A DNA stretch of 64,000 nucleotides, from positions 9,416,001-9,480,000 of the forward strand of contig NC_088922.1 of NCBI RefSeq assembly GCF_038396675.1, given 5' to 3'. The DNA is from Hydra vulgaris (Eukaryota; Cnidaria; Hydrozoa; Anthoathecata; Hydridae). The translations under genes were made by a program, and so were the position numbers. Below, one piece after another: positions 37,975-50,699 of this stretch (positions are counted from its first letter, which is position 1; every line of letters begins with the position of its first letter). The notes below the pieces were generated by a model that made no database searches, was not told where the DNA came from, and saw only the letters and a list, made by a program, of their open reading frames with translations.

Positions 37975-38799
37975 CTATCATAATATTATATATAGTATAT
38001 AAGATATTATTGTTAATATTACAAGCATACAACTTGAAATCAAATTCAAAAAATATCAACGATTAAAAAATCCACTTGATGCATAACAATGAAGCCATTT
38101 TTTGCATTTATATGTAAACACTTAATATTTATATCTGATGGTGCGTAAACTTTGTTAACATCAGTCATTTGGCTTGAATAAAATATAGAAAAATCAATGG
38201 AAAGGAGTGGATCTGTAAAAACGATTTAAAAGATTTAAACTCCCTAAATATAACCTATCCATTACAACATTCGCCTATTTGGTCTTTTTAAATGTTTCTG
38301 ACTAAACCAATATTTTGATCAAGCTCAAAGCAGTTATTAACATTACTAACAGAAACAATACTTTATATTTTATAGTTTCTCAATCAATAGTTACTACATG
38401 TTTAATCGTTATTGGAACATGTTAAACATATATGTTTGTAAATTCATTAAAAAAACAATAAAAAAAGCTCTTTTATAATGATAATAAATAAATGAAATTC
38501 TAAAACATTCTTTTTAATGGAGTTTCAAAGTGAAAAAATACACCGAAAAAACAATTTCTCTTTAATTAAAATGTAAATATAATGTATACAAAAATACAAT
38601 GCATAAAAGTTAAATTTTTAATTTTATTGCTCGCACAATACGAATTATAAATAGCAAGTTTTGTAATGGCTTTTTGAATTAACATTTTAAACTTTTTGGG
38701 AATCTTGTGGGACTTTTTTGGAACCTTAACATTTTAAACTTTTTGGGAACCCGTCAAATCCAAAGATCCTTCGGCCCTGATAATACCCAGATAAAACCC

Positions 38800-38821
38800 A
38801 ATCAAGCAAATTTGCTTGATT
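38800..38821. repeat. Perfect 22-bp palindrome
   Basis: AATCAAGCAAATTTGCTTGA followed by TT is its own reverse complement with no spacer. Could be a dimeric DNA-binding site or a MITE core. Confidence 0.9.
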
Positions 38822-39544
38822 TATTTACCATATGGGACCCGTCCAAAAACCAAAACACTTACCCGTAAGGGTCTGCGTCTCATTATTTTTTTTAATAGAG
38901 ACGAAACGATCCTAAAAGCTTTGTCCCAATTAGCGATTAAAATCGAGACAATTTTCAGTCGAAATCCGGTGTCGCGTTAAATAAGTAGCTCGTTAAATAA
39001 GTAGACAAAAAGTAGAAAAAACGCTGAAACACTTAAAACTAGGGTCCTAAAACCCAGCGTTAAATAAGTTAACATTGCTTATAAACAAAAAAGATGGCTG
39101 ACCACGATTACTCTGTTGAAGATGTTAAAAATATCTTTATGATGGCACAATTAAGAAATGTATGGGTTTAAAATAGCGTAAATCATTTCTAAAATGTGCT
39201 AAAAAATTTCTATTTACTAGTATGTATTAATATTAAGAGTAATTTTGTATTTGGACTTTTTTGAAGATTTAGAATTTAATCTGAGATAAAATGTAAACAT
39301 TGTATACAAATGTAAACATTTGCGTATAATTTATATACGATTGTAAAAATTGCAGTTATAATTCTGCAAATGACTAATCTTCAAATGAACATATACAAAA
39401 GTAACAGTTGCATACACGTTTTGCATACACATGTCATATGTGTTTACCAATGTTTACATGTGTTGTAAACGTTTGCATATAATTTATATACGATTCTAAA
39501 CATTACAGAAATAGTTCTGCATTGAACAATATTGCATAAACTTA

Positions 39545-40883
39545 GGGGTCGTCCATAAAGTACGTACGCTCATAGGGGGGAGGGGGGGGGGGGTCTTCAA
39601 AAAGCGTACGCAAGCGTATGGGAGGGGGGGGGGGAGGGTTCAATTTAAAAGTACGTACTTCGATTTTCTAATTTATCACAATTAACCAGCTAATCAATAG
39701 AAAAGTTACATTCTGACTAAAGATTCTAGTTTGCCAACATAAAAAGATGTATGGTATATGAAGTAGAGGGTATAGTTTTCCTCTATGCACACACATGTAT
39801 GGGCGCCCTCAGAATTTTTTGATGTTCCAGATAGGACACTTTCATACATCGTGCAAACTCATAACTTAAGTATGTTTATACCTATGCCAAATGAGGAGGC
39901 CTTGCAAAATATCGGGATGGCGGAGGCCTGTGAACAAAAAGCCTTAAAACGCTTACCCTCCCGACCCCCAAAATGAGAGGGGTGTAAATTTTGCATGGTT
40001 ATAACTTTTAGATTTGGAAAAAAATTTGGATGGCCTCCGCCATCCAAATTTTTTGCAAGGCCACCTCATTTGGCATATTAACAAACTTAAGTTTGCACGT
40101 TGTGTGAAAGTGTTCTATCATCAAAAATCAAAACATCAAAAAATCCTGAGGGGGCCCATGCACACATGCCCGCCCTTATATACTGGCCCTGAGTAAGACC
40201 TGAGGGCCGTGGTTGATGGGACGGAGTCACCCCAAAAAAAACGTGTCAATGGCGTCTCAAAGACCGCTAGGTTTTGCTAAAATAAAAAGTTTCTTAAAAT
40301 AGCAAAAGGGCACAAAATTTGCTGTTGCTCCCTCCCACTGGGTTTTACCCTTTGTTTTCAATATTACTGATCTCACCTTAGACTCGTTTTTTACTTACTA
40401 AAGAGGGGTGCCTGAAAAAAACGTCCACCTTAAGTATAGTTTATTTACATTTGATTCGTTAAAAAAACAAAAAAAGTTTTCCTAGATTTCACCGAGAATC
40501 GAACCCGTATCTCCGTTGACTATTGCCGCCACATAAACCTTTCGCCCAAATATACACTTGCATTTGTAAATTTTAAATTTATTTAAATTATTATTTGCAT
40601 TTATACTTTAAGACGTTTTTAAAATGCGTAAGCAAAAAGCTTTGGGGTAGTATAAAGTATCTAAGGTACCCTCCGTCTTTTTTTTTTTTAATTAAACTTT
40701 TTAATTAAGAAAAAAAAAACAGGAGGGATGGGGGGGGGATATTTGAGGGAGGGGGGGGAGTACTTGAGAAACGTACGTACTTTTAAGGGGGGGTGGGGAC
40801 ATAAAAGTACGCATGGCAACAGGGGGGAGGGGGGGGGGGTCAAATTTCAAAATTTTTTGCGTACGTACTTTATGGACGACCCC
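39545..40883. mobile_element. PIF/Harbinger-like non-autonomous element
   Basis: Termini GGGGTCGTCCATAAAGTACG and its exact reverse complement, both continuing TACGC, flanked by TTA on each side (39542-39544 and 40884-40886). A 3-bp TWA duplication and GGG-starting ends are PIF/Harbinger traits; the name is inferred from these alone. Long G-tracts on the plus strand follow the left end and precede the right end. No transposase; a foldback element is nested inside. A related end (GGGGTCGTTCATAAATTACG) lies near 52478-52487. Confidence 0.78.
39790..40172. mobile_element. Foldback MITE nested in the Harbinger-like element
   Basis: Arms of about 170 bp are inverted copies: outer CATGTATGGGCGCC.CTCAG, then ATTTTTTGATG, CACTTTCA, GTGCAAACT, and inner CCAAATGAGG.GGCCTTGC and GGATGGCGGAGGCC. 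The right arm extends outward to a CAGGGCCAGTATATAAGG end near 40193. ORFs on both strands here are products of the symmetry. Confidence 0.8.
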
Positions 40884-41004
40884 TTATACAAACACCCAAA
40901 AGTAACCGGCGCTACGGCAGTTTCCCCCCCCCCCCCTTTTTTTTTTTTTTTTTGCTGATTATGATAGAGAATTTTATGCTGATTAAGAATCGTATAAAAA
41001 CATA

Positions 41005-41648
41005 GGTCTGAAAACCAACAAAAAGTGCTCAAAATTGCTGTTGAAGTTTAAAAAGTTACACTAAAAAACGCTAATATTCGCCATTTTTTCATACTCGGTT
41101 ATAAATAAGATTCTTTTCAAAGATGAATTTAAAAAAGCCTGGTTTTTATCAAATATGTAAAGCAAAACTGTTAAAAAATGCTGAGCGCATCATTTTCTAA
41201 TTTATCTCTGGCCCAAACCCTAACCCTGTCTCAAATCATGTACTTTTAATCGCGCCTATCCCTATTTGTCAGCCGATGTATGTACATTCAATTGCGCCAT
41301 TCCCTATTTTTCAGTCGATGCATGTACATTTAATTGTGTCAATCCCTACTTGTCAGTCGATTAATGTACATTTAAAAAGCAAAATCCTAAATTAATTTTT
41401 AAAAAATTAATTAAAAATATATAAAATATATTAATAAAAACATTTAATTTAATCTAAGTATAATTTAATTTTGACGACAATAAAAACCGGGTTGCGTAAT
41501 TAAAAAAAGATTTTCTAAGCGATTGATTTCAAAATGTAAACTTTGATGTAAAACGTTTTAAAAAAATGGCGAATATTAGCGTTTTTTAGTCTAACTTTTT
41601 AAACTTCAACAGCGACTTAGAGCACTTTTTGTTTGTTTTCAATAGACA
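41005..41648. mobile_element. Foldback MITE with 85-bp inverted repeats
   Basis: Left arm (AACAAAAAGTGCTC, TGCTGTTGAAGTTTAAAAAG, AAAAAACGCTAATATTCGCC) reappears as reverse complement at 41566-41645. The interior holds a 42-bp tandem repeat. Exact ends and target duplication not determined. Confidence 0.8.
41238..41373 (+). repeat. 42-bp tandem repeat, about 3.2 copies
   Basis: Units begin ATGTAC at 41238, 41280, 41322 and 41364; each holds a TCCCTA.TT.GTCAG.CGAT core. It lies inside the foldback MITE. Confidence 0.88.
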
Positions 41649-41792
41649 TTATACATTATAACCATCATTGCTTTCAAATTTAATAGAAAAGTAGCAGAAC
41701 TTAACAATTTTAAGTTTATTTAATCTTATATAATAAAAAAACAAAACATTATAAAAATAAATCTAAGTATAAATTGTAAGAATACTACTAAC

Positions 41793-41951
41793 CAGTGCAA
41801 TGAACTGTTCTTTTGCTCGCATCAGCAAGAAACCATATCACAGATAAACATCTATTGGATGTTACTATTGGAAGACCCCAAAAACTAAAATAATAATAAT
41901 TATGAAACGCTTTAACTCAGTTTACAAATAGATTAGCATTTATTTGAATGC

Positions 41952-41998
<47 letters not shown>

Positions 41999-42926
41999 TG
42001 TGTGTGCTTCAATTTTAGCATTAGATGCAACTGATGATGTAATACTGATTTAGAGAGCTATGAGGGCTTTAATTTGAGGGCATCCAAAACTGATTTAATT
42101 AGGAACTGTTTAGCTCGCATTAAAATTGATATCACCTCAATAAGTAACAAGTTATTTTCCTTTTTCTTCAATCAAAGCACATTTTTTAGAATTAAAGCGT
42201 AAAAATAAATTAAGAAATTGTTACCTTATATAGCATTTATTTAAATAAATTTTTCATTAAAAAAAAACTTTCTAGTCAATAAATACAATGCCATAGAAGT
42301 GGATGGGTCTCTATCCCATCAGTTGTCTGACTCATGCTTTTGAAAAAAGTACTTCCATCAATTTAACTTGATAAATTTTGATGCTTATTTGTGTCCTATT
42401 TACATAAGTTAATAAAAAAATTGTTTCAGAACATTTTGGAATTCAGTTACAATAAGAAAAAAGAATATTCAAATAAAAAAAGTATAAAAATACATCCTCT
42501 TCTAAAACTTCAGAAACAGAGCTTTGTTTTAAAAAGTTATTTATTTTTAAATGATTTGAAAAAGTCGAATCTTCAATAAATAAAATGTTAAAGGAGGAAT
42601 AGTACGGGCTGAAGCAAGTGTCTTTTTTTATTATTTACAACTTTTTTTTCTTTTTAGTAACTGTGGAGTGTCAGTTTCTGAACTTAAATATAGAAATTCG
42701 TGATAATATACATCTCTGTGAAATAATGAAAGTAAACCAACATCATCATATGATGATGATCATCTAAATTACATGTGACCATCATAATTACGTAATAATA
42801 TCATCATCACAATCATCATGATCATTACCTGGTAGGACAAAGACTCCTCTGAAATCTGTTTTCTTCTAAATTTATCAGATCTTCACCCTTGTTAATTGAA
42901 AAAAACTCTGAAGAAACTTTCGCCAT
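41793..42926 (-). CDS. Hypothetical gene, first two coding exons (unknown protein)
   Basis: Exon 1 CDS 42926-42829 starts MAKVSSEFFSINKGEDLINL and ends at a GTAATG donor in phase 2; upstream there is a strong acceptor-like TTTTTTTAG at about 42960. Exon 2, 41884-41793, has acceptor TATTTTAG, donor GTTAGT, enters in phase 2 and leaves in phase 1, reading FWGLPIVTSNRCLSVIWFLA then DASKRTVHC without a stop. Both are richer in non-AT codons than the flanks. Whether they belong together, and what follows after 41793 where a MITE lies, is unknown. I recognise no family. Confidence 0.4.
41955..42006 (+). repeat. (TG)n microsatellite
   Basis: About 26 TG units with one GA interruption, the only long TG array in the window; it falls in the putative intron of the hypothetical gene. 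Confidence 0.95.
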
Positions 42927-42961
42927 AGCTAATTTTTCTCTTGTTTAGTCATATGTCACTA

Positions 42962-44095
42962 AAAAAATCCAAATAGTAAAAAATTGTTAGAAAAATCCTT
43001 CAAAATAACAAACAAACAAAAAAATTATATGCTATAGAAAATATATATTTGTAAAAATATACATAAAATAAATAACCAGAGTTATACAAAATACTTATAT
43101 CATAATCAATCCAATCATCAGCATGTCCATCCACAAATATCATTTGTCATCCATTTTACAGGAAAAACAGCAACTGAGTTTTTTTCATCAACAAATTTAA
43201 CAGTATGATAAAACTTATTCATGGCTCTCATAAAAATAAATTATATGCTAAATGTAGAAATAAACTACATCAAAAAGAGTAATTATAGGCATTAAGTATA
43301 GTTACAATTAATTATTTTATTATACCTGATAATCAAAAAAAAAACTTAAACTTGTGAAATGTTAAAATATAGAGCAATAAAAAAATACCAAAAGTATTTC
43401 AGAAAATAAAATGCAAATGAATGATGAAAAAAAAATTTATAAAACACATTAGATGACATTCAACAAAAGCATTTTATATGATGTCATTTATATGATCAAA
43501 GTCATTTATTTAAATTGTTTACTATGGAATGTATTATTACAAACAATATTAATATAATATTGTTATTAATAAAAGAAAACACTTGAGATACAACATATTA
43601 AAAATTATAATAAATAATGAGCATTTTTGTTATCAAGAATAAAATTCAACTATGTACAAATTTTAACAAACTATAATATGTGCAGCAAGACAAACTTGAT
43701 AATTGCGACATGTTTAACTTTTTCTAAATTTGATGCTAAAATTATTACTAACAGACTTGAATCATAACGAAAAGTAAAAAAATTTGATTTTGTCAAAAAT
43801 GACTTGAATACAATATAGGTAGTCTTGTCAAAAACACAAATACTTTTCACTAAACAAATTTTATTGCATAACATAAATATTGCCACATGTTGCTTCAAGA
43901 TAAAAATTTGGTAAGTAAACATCACTATACTGTATTAAAAATCTTAAAATATCAGGGTCCTTTGTTATGTCGGTTTATAAACCTAATTTTTTGATCAGGT
44001 AAAAACTTATTTACTACAGCATTACATTTATACTGCCTACAAATAATCTGAACTAAAGGGTTTTATTGTTTCTATTAAATTTTTTTTTAATGTTG

Positions 44096-44097
<2 letters not shown>
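42962..44097. other. AT-rich stretch, no gene seen
   Basis: A minus ORF at 43671-43925 is hydrophobic and AT-biased; not supported. Confidence 0.5.

Positions 44098-44178
<81 letters not shown>
44098..44178. repeat. (TA)n microsatellite at the LINE 5' junction
   Basis: About 80 bp of TA running directly into the truncated LINE. Confidence 0.96.
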
Positions 44179-44180
<2 letters not shown>

Positions 44181-44181
<1 letters not shown>

Positions 44182-45282
44182 GCGAAAGCGTTTCATAAAG
44201 TTTCTCACCGTAGACTACTTCATAAATTAAAAGCATATGGGATTAATGGCAATGTTCTAAAATGGATTGAGTCATTTTTGATTAGTAGAAAACAGCGAAC
44301 TGTTTTAGGTGAACACTCTAGCGACTGGACCGATGTTCTAAGCGGAGTTCCCCAAGGGTTTGTACTTGGTCCAGCTTTATTTATCATTTATGTAAACGAC
44401 TTAACGGATAAGTTAAAATCAGTTCGTAAAATCTATGCTGACGAAACTAAACTATTACAAGAAATAAGACCTGAGTTTCACGATGCAGATCGCCTGATCC
44501 TACAAAATGATTTAAACATTGTCACAGAATGGTCAAAGGAATGGCTGATGGAGTTAAATGTTCCAAAATGTAAAGTTATGCACCTTGTTTATGGAAATAG
44601 TAATCATGAATATGTAATGAATGATGGAAATACATCACTTACTCTTGAGGCAACGGATATTGAGAGGGACCTGGGTATCTTCATATCTAATGATCTAAAA
44701 TGGAATTAACACATACAGGTTGCAACACGTAAAGCGAATATGATACTTGGCTTATTAAAAAAAACATTTAAATCAAGAGATATGAAAATTTGGAGTAAGT
44801 TATACACTACGTATGTTAGGCCGCGCCTGGAATTCGCTATTCCGGTATGGCGTCCTTACTTAAAAGGTGACATCAAAGAAATCAAAAAAATTCAGCACAA
44901 AGCAACAAAAGTACCTCATGATTTAATAGGATTACCTTACGCTGAAAGGTGTTGTCGGCTCAATTTTATTACTTTGGAAACTCGCAGGAGACGTGGCGAC
45001 TTAATTCAACAGTTTAAGCTAGAAAACGGTTTTGAGAGTATCAATTGGCATAATCCATCAATTCGCAGATCATCTTCCAACGTCCTAATGCGTGAATTCA
45101 CATATAATAATGCTCGTCACAATTTTCTTACAAATCGTATTGTCAATAATTGGAATAACTTGCCGTCAGCATGCAAAAAGGTTCCGTCAGTTAACGCATT
45201 TAAGAATAGAATTGACAAGTATTTTTTTTCTCCAGCTGCAAACAGTACATCTTTTACTGAAGATGAGCTGCACGTTTATTAA
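44181..45282 (+). pseudogene. 5'-truncated LINE reverse transcriptase
   Basis: Starts inside RT motif A (FAKAFHKVSHRRLLHKLKAY, with the usual Asp of KAFD now His), then motif B (SGVPQGFVLGP) and motif C, where the polymerase Asp-Asp reads YADE. An in-frame TAA at 44707 interrupts the chain before the C-terminal part (RPRLEFAIPVWRPYLKGDI, stop at 45280-45282). Sequence is distinct from the 1-3.3 kb LINE; the style (VPKCKVMHL, RLNFITLETRRRRGDLIQ) is that of a CR1/jockey relative. No poly(A) follows. Confidence 0.88.
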
Positions 45283-45552
45283 TTAATTCGTGCTTTAGCA
45301 GCTACAATTGGGTTTTTAGATACTATTTGTCATAGATGTAAACTTTAAATAAATGAAAGCAATCTTTTTTCCCTTTTCCCAATTTTGATATCAACTTACT
45401 TGCTATGAATAACAATTGCTTTTTTTTTTTTTTACTTAAAGTTTATATTTCACAAACCATAAATTTTTGTATAATTTGTTGGTTTTGTTTATTTGGTTTT
45501 TAATTATTTGTCATTTTATCTACGAGGACTTATTTAAATATATTTTTATTAT

Positions 45553-45668
<116 letters not shown>

Positions 45669-46147
45669 ATACTTATATATCTTAAACTAAATTAAAAAAG
45701 TTGTACATTCTTTATTTAGTCGATGAAATTGCAGTTCTTGAGATTAAAATAATTTATTTATTATAATAAATAAAAAGTTTCTATCACAGTTAGATATATC
45801 TAGCCTAATAAAAACTTTAGTTTTTTATTAACCATGTTTTATATACAGTATTGGACAAAACATTTGCAACCAACATCGAAATATGCTAAAAAGTGTTCCT
45901 AATTTTACATGTCTTAAAAACGAAACGAACTATACTACCACAGCAAACAGTTCAGGAGTCAGTTTTCAGAGTCAGGAGTCATAGCATGCCATGACATGAG
46001 CAATCAGCTGACAGGTGACAGCACACAGGCAGAATTTCGTTGACAAGTGCCATTTTGCAGCGGACAAAACAAGTGCAACTTTTTTGGTTTGTTTCATTTT
46101 CTTAAGTCTGGTCCGTGTCAACGTCACGGAAGTTTTTTAATAATTAA

Positions 46148-46369
46148 AGGAAGTATCCAGAAGTTTCCAGAAGCATGCAGAAGTTTCCAGAAGAAGCATC
46201 TGGAAGCATCCAGTAGCATCCAGAAATATCCAGAAACATTCAGAAGCATCCAGACGCATCCAGAAGCTTCCAGAAGCATCGAAAAGAAGCATCTAGAATC
46301 TTCCAGAACAGGTTCACACAGGTTCATTTTACTATATAAGAGACATGTAAATCGACATGTAATTCAGTC
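46148..46369 (+). promoter_or_regulatory. Heat-shock-like promoter: HSE array, TATA box and initiator
   Basis: From 46148 to 46310 a 10-11 bp unit near CCAGAAGCAT repeats. It includes four exact TTCCAGAA dyads (46165, 46185, 46268, 46301), matching the heat-shock element TTCnnGAA, and many one-off variants. TATATAAG follows at 46333-46340 and TCAGTC, an initiator match, at 46364-46369, about 33 bases downstream. The transposase ATG is at 46607. The combination is what an HSF-responsive pol II promoter looks like; activity is inferred. Confidence 0.65.
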
Positions 46370-46606
46370 AGTATATGCAAGTCAATCAGTCAGTATTATC
46401 AAGACAGTTTATCGAAGTGAGTTTTATCAAAGTGTTTTATCGAAGAACATCAATACAAGAAGTGAAATACAACAAGTGTTTAATTACATCAATACAGTCC
46501 ACATCCAACCAAGATGTTGTGTTCCACAGAGCATTATTGGTTCATCACAAGGTAAATGTAACACGGTAAGCCTTGAGAAGCGTGATTATTTTTTATTTTT
46601 ATTTTT

Positions 46607-47632
46607 ATGACTTCAAGTGCAAAAATGGCTCACGACAGTCTTGGATTGGAACTAAGAAAGAAAATTATTTGCGATTACGTAAGTGGAATGTCACAAAAAA
46701 GTATTTGTGATAAATATCGCGTGAAAAAATGGACCGCATCAAGACTATATTCCAAAAATCGTTCTACGGAGAAGTTGGCAGTAGATAACAAAGGTGGAAG
46801 ACCGCGTTCCACCACTTCTAGAGAGGATTCTATGATTGTCAGATCCGTCAAGAAGGATCCCTGGATATCATCAGTCGAGATAAAAAAGCAATTAGAGCTG
46901 CCTGTATCGGACCGAACAATCAGACGACGTGCTATTGAAGCTGGATTGTTTTCTCGGCGCCCTGCAAAGAAACCGCTGATTTCACTAAAAAACCAGAACA
47001 AAAAACTCCTGTTTGCTACATCTCATATTGACTGAAATGTGCAGAAATGGCGAACTGTTCTGTTCAGTGATGAATCGAAGTTCAACATCATTGGGAGCGA
47101 TGGCATATGCCGTGTACGTCGACCGGCCGGAAAACGCCTCGATTTACGTTACTGCCATAAGACCGTGAAGCATGGTGGAGGCAATGTAATGGTCTGGCGG
47201 TGTTTTTCTGCTAACAGCCTCGGTCCAATTCATCGAAACGATGGAATAATGGACCGTTTCATGTATAAAAATATCCTGAAAGATGTTATGTTACCTCATG
47301 CTGAATGGAATATGCCAATAAAATGGGTTTTTCAGCAAGACAACGATCCGAAACACACTGCAAAAGTAGTCAAGCAGTGGTTTCAAGACAACCGCCTATC
47401 GGTAATGGATTGGCCGCCTTAATCTCCGGATCTCAACCCTATCGAGAACCTGTGGGAGATCGTCAACCGCAGAATTAATTTTGAAGGTGTTCGTAATAAG
47501 GATCAACTGTTTGAGCAAATCCAAAAGGCCTGGGCAGCTAATCCACAAAGTTTCATTAATCACCTGATCGAATCTATGCCTCGAAGATGCAAGACTCTGA
47601 TCGACAACAAAGGATTCGCCACGAAATATTGA
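46607..47632 (+). pseudogene. Tc1-family DD34E transposase with two nonsense mutations
   Basis: One frame runs from ATG (46607, or 46625 for MAHDSLG) to TGA at 47630-47632, about 341 codons, the normal Tc1 length. It has a paired-type DNA-binding region (KKIICDYVSGMSQKSICDKY; then NKGGRPRSTTSRED, the GRPR hook), the first Asp in LFSDESKF, the second in FQQDNDPKHT and the Glu in PDLNPIENLW, 34 residues apart. Two in-frame stops break it: TGA at 47033 and TAA at 47420 (in WPP*SPDLNP). No frameshift, so it is a recent copy. Confidence 0.93.
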
Positions 47633-47886
47633 TAGCGAAATACAGCTTGGTCAATACTTTGTCGAGATGCACTTGTTTTGTCGAGAAGGAAATCAACTTT
47701 TTTTAATACTTTTGATTAATTTATTAATTTTTGTGTACAAATAATGAACTTTGTGATGAATAAAACTTGAAGAACTTTGTCTCTAAACAGTTACATAGTT
47801 ATTTCTCTAAATTGAAAAAATGCAGCACTTTTATATAAAGAAACTAAATTAGCATTATTTGGTTGCACTCGTTTTGTCCGATACTG

Positions 47887-47897
47887 TATATATATAC

Positions 47898-47966
<69 letters not shown>
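47887..47966. repeat. (TA)n microsatellite at the Tc1 right end
   Basis: TA array starting at the element's TA target duplication. Confidence 0.95.
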
Positions 47967-47970
<4 letters not shown>

Positions 47971-49211
47971 CTAAGCACAGGGTGTATCGGATGGACAAAG
48001 GGGGCAGCAAACCCCCACCTCGCCCGTATAAAACTGAACACTTTTTTCAAAAAAAATGTTTTTTTTAAAGACTTAAGCAAAATAAATATGCAAAAAAGTT
48101 GTTTTAAATTTATAGTAAATCACTAAAATATACGAGAGGTGTATGATAGCAATAGAGGTGGGTGTGGTGGCGATGGTTTAATACACCCTAGCATCAAAAA
48201 CGACTTGATTTTATAAATATTTATATCTTTACTAAAATGAGAAAAATTAGAACACAATATAAAATTATGTTGTATAATCTTACGTATGAAAGTGGTCTTT
48301 CTATTACGGAAGGGGCGTATGCCCACCACCTACCCACCCCCTTACCCACCCTGTAAAAATTTATTATTTTTAAAATTTGAACAATAAATTTAAAAAATAA
48401 ATATTTATGAAATTGTTAATGAATTGAAAATAAATTAAAAAACAAATTCATAAAAAATTATTGTTTTCAAAAATTATTATTTTCAAAAAAATTATTATTT
48501 TCAAAATTTGAACAATAAATTTAAAAAATAAATATTTATGAAATTGGTAATGAATTGAAAATAAATTAAAAAATAAATTCATACCAGACAACCACAAAAT
48601 ATGGGAGATAAATGTAAAACTCACAGTAGATATGTTGATGATGTTTTAGAACTATAAAATCAAAAAATGTTTCAATTCTTGAAATATCTGAGTATTTAAA
48701 GTACAATAACAAAGAAGTAAAAAACATATTCCACTAGATTAAAAGTTACATTAGTGATGCATCCATGGTCATAAGAGAGTGGAGTATAAGGGAAGGCGTA
48801 TACAAATATGTCATAAGAAAGGGGCATTCTAACGGCCCTTCCACTTCTGACCAAAAATTATTATTTAATTGGATATATATTACTAAAAAAATTATACAAC
48901 TACTATTGTGGGGCTATAAGTCAATCGGCTGTAAAAAACAAGTCATCTTTCTAACCAAGTATAGCAAAAGCCTATAATAAAGTCTTTCATGTGATTTTTA
49001 CATTAACAGAAGTAAGGACCATACAGTATAGTTAACGACCTAGCCATTTTGTTTGGTTAACAAACAAACTTCCTGTTTCAAAATAAATAATAAATAAAAT
49101 GTTAAAAAAAAAAATAAAGTACAACTTTTTTAAAGATAATATAATATATTTTTGTCTTGACTTTTAGTGAATGATTAAATTGATTAATTTCAGAAATGAA
49201 ACTATGTTTTA
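47967..49211. other. Non-coding stretch with a 131-bp tandem duplication
   Basis: No gene supported; the ORF at 48765-48977 shows no recognisable features. Confidence 0.5.
48369..48582 (+). repeat. Tandem duplication, 131-bp period
   Basis: AAAATTTGAACAATAAATTT and the following 60 bp recur at 48372 and 48503 almost unchanged. Confidence 0.85.
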
Positions 49212-49218
49212 ATCATTT

Positions 49219-50690
<1,472 letters not shown>

Positions 50691-50699
50691 TTTGACAAA

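Larger units (their letters stand above)
36746..39544. other. Long AT-rich stretch, no gene seen
   Basis: Holds one TA array and a perfect palindrome (listed separately) and a direct repeat AACATTTTAAACTTTTTGGG (38682 and 38730). An ATG-led short frame near 39093 (MADHDYSVEDVKN) looks protein-like for about 20 codons and then stops at 39168. Confidence 0.5.
45846..47886 (+). mobile_element. Tc1-like transposon with IR/DR ends, 2.04 kb
   Basis: Ends CAGTATTGGACAAAAC and (reverse complement) CAGTATCGGACAAAAC are flanked by TA on both sides. Inner copies of the same motif (CGGACAAAACAAGTGCAAC at 46061 and its complement at about 47668-47683) lie about 200 bp inside each end, giving the paired direct-repeat arrangement of IR/DR Tc1 elements. 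Contains a promoter-like region and one transposase. Confidence 0.9.

Noticed and set aside
40484-40545. Possible minus-strand tRNA (GGTTCGATTC B-box-like)
   Set aside because: No acceptor stem closes and the A-box is poor; at most a decayed tRNA-like piece.
41214-41227. Telomere-like CCCTAACCCT
   Set aside because: Only about two units, inside a MITE; not an interstitial telomere array.
46124-46327. Minus-strand Cys/Trp-rich ORF
   Set aside because: It is a translation of the HSE-like repeat array on the opposite strand.
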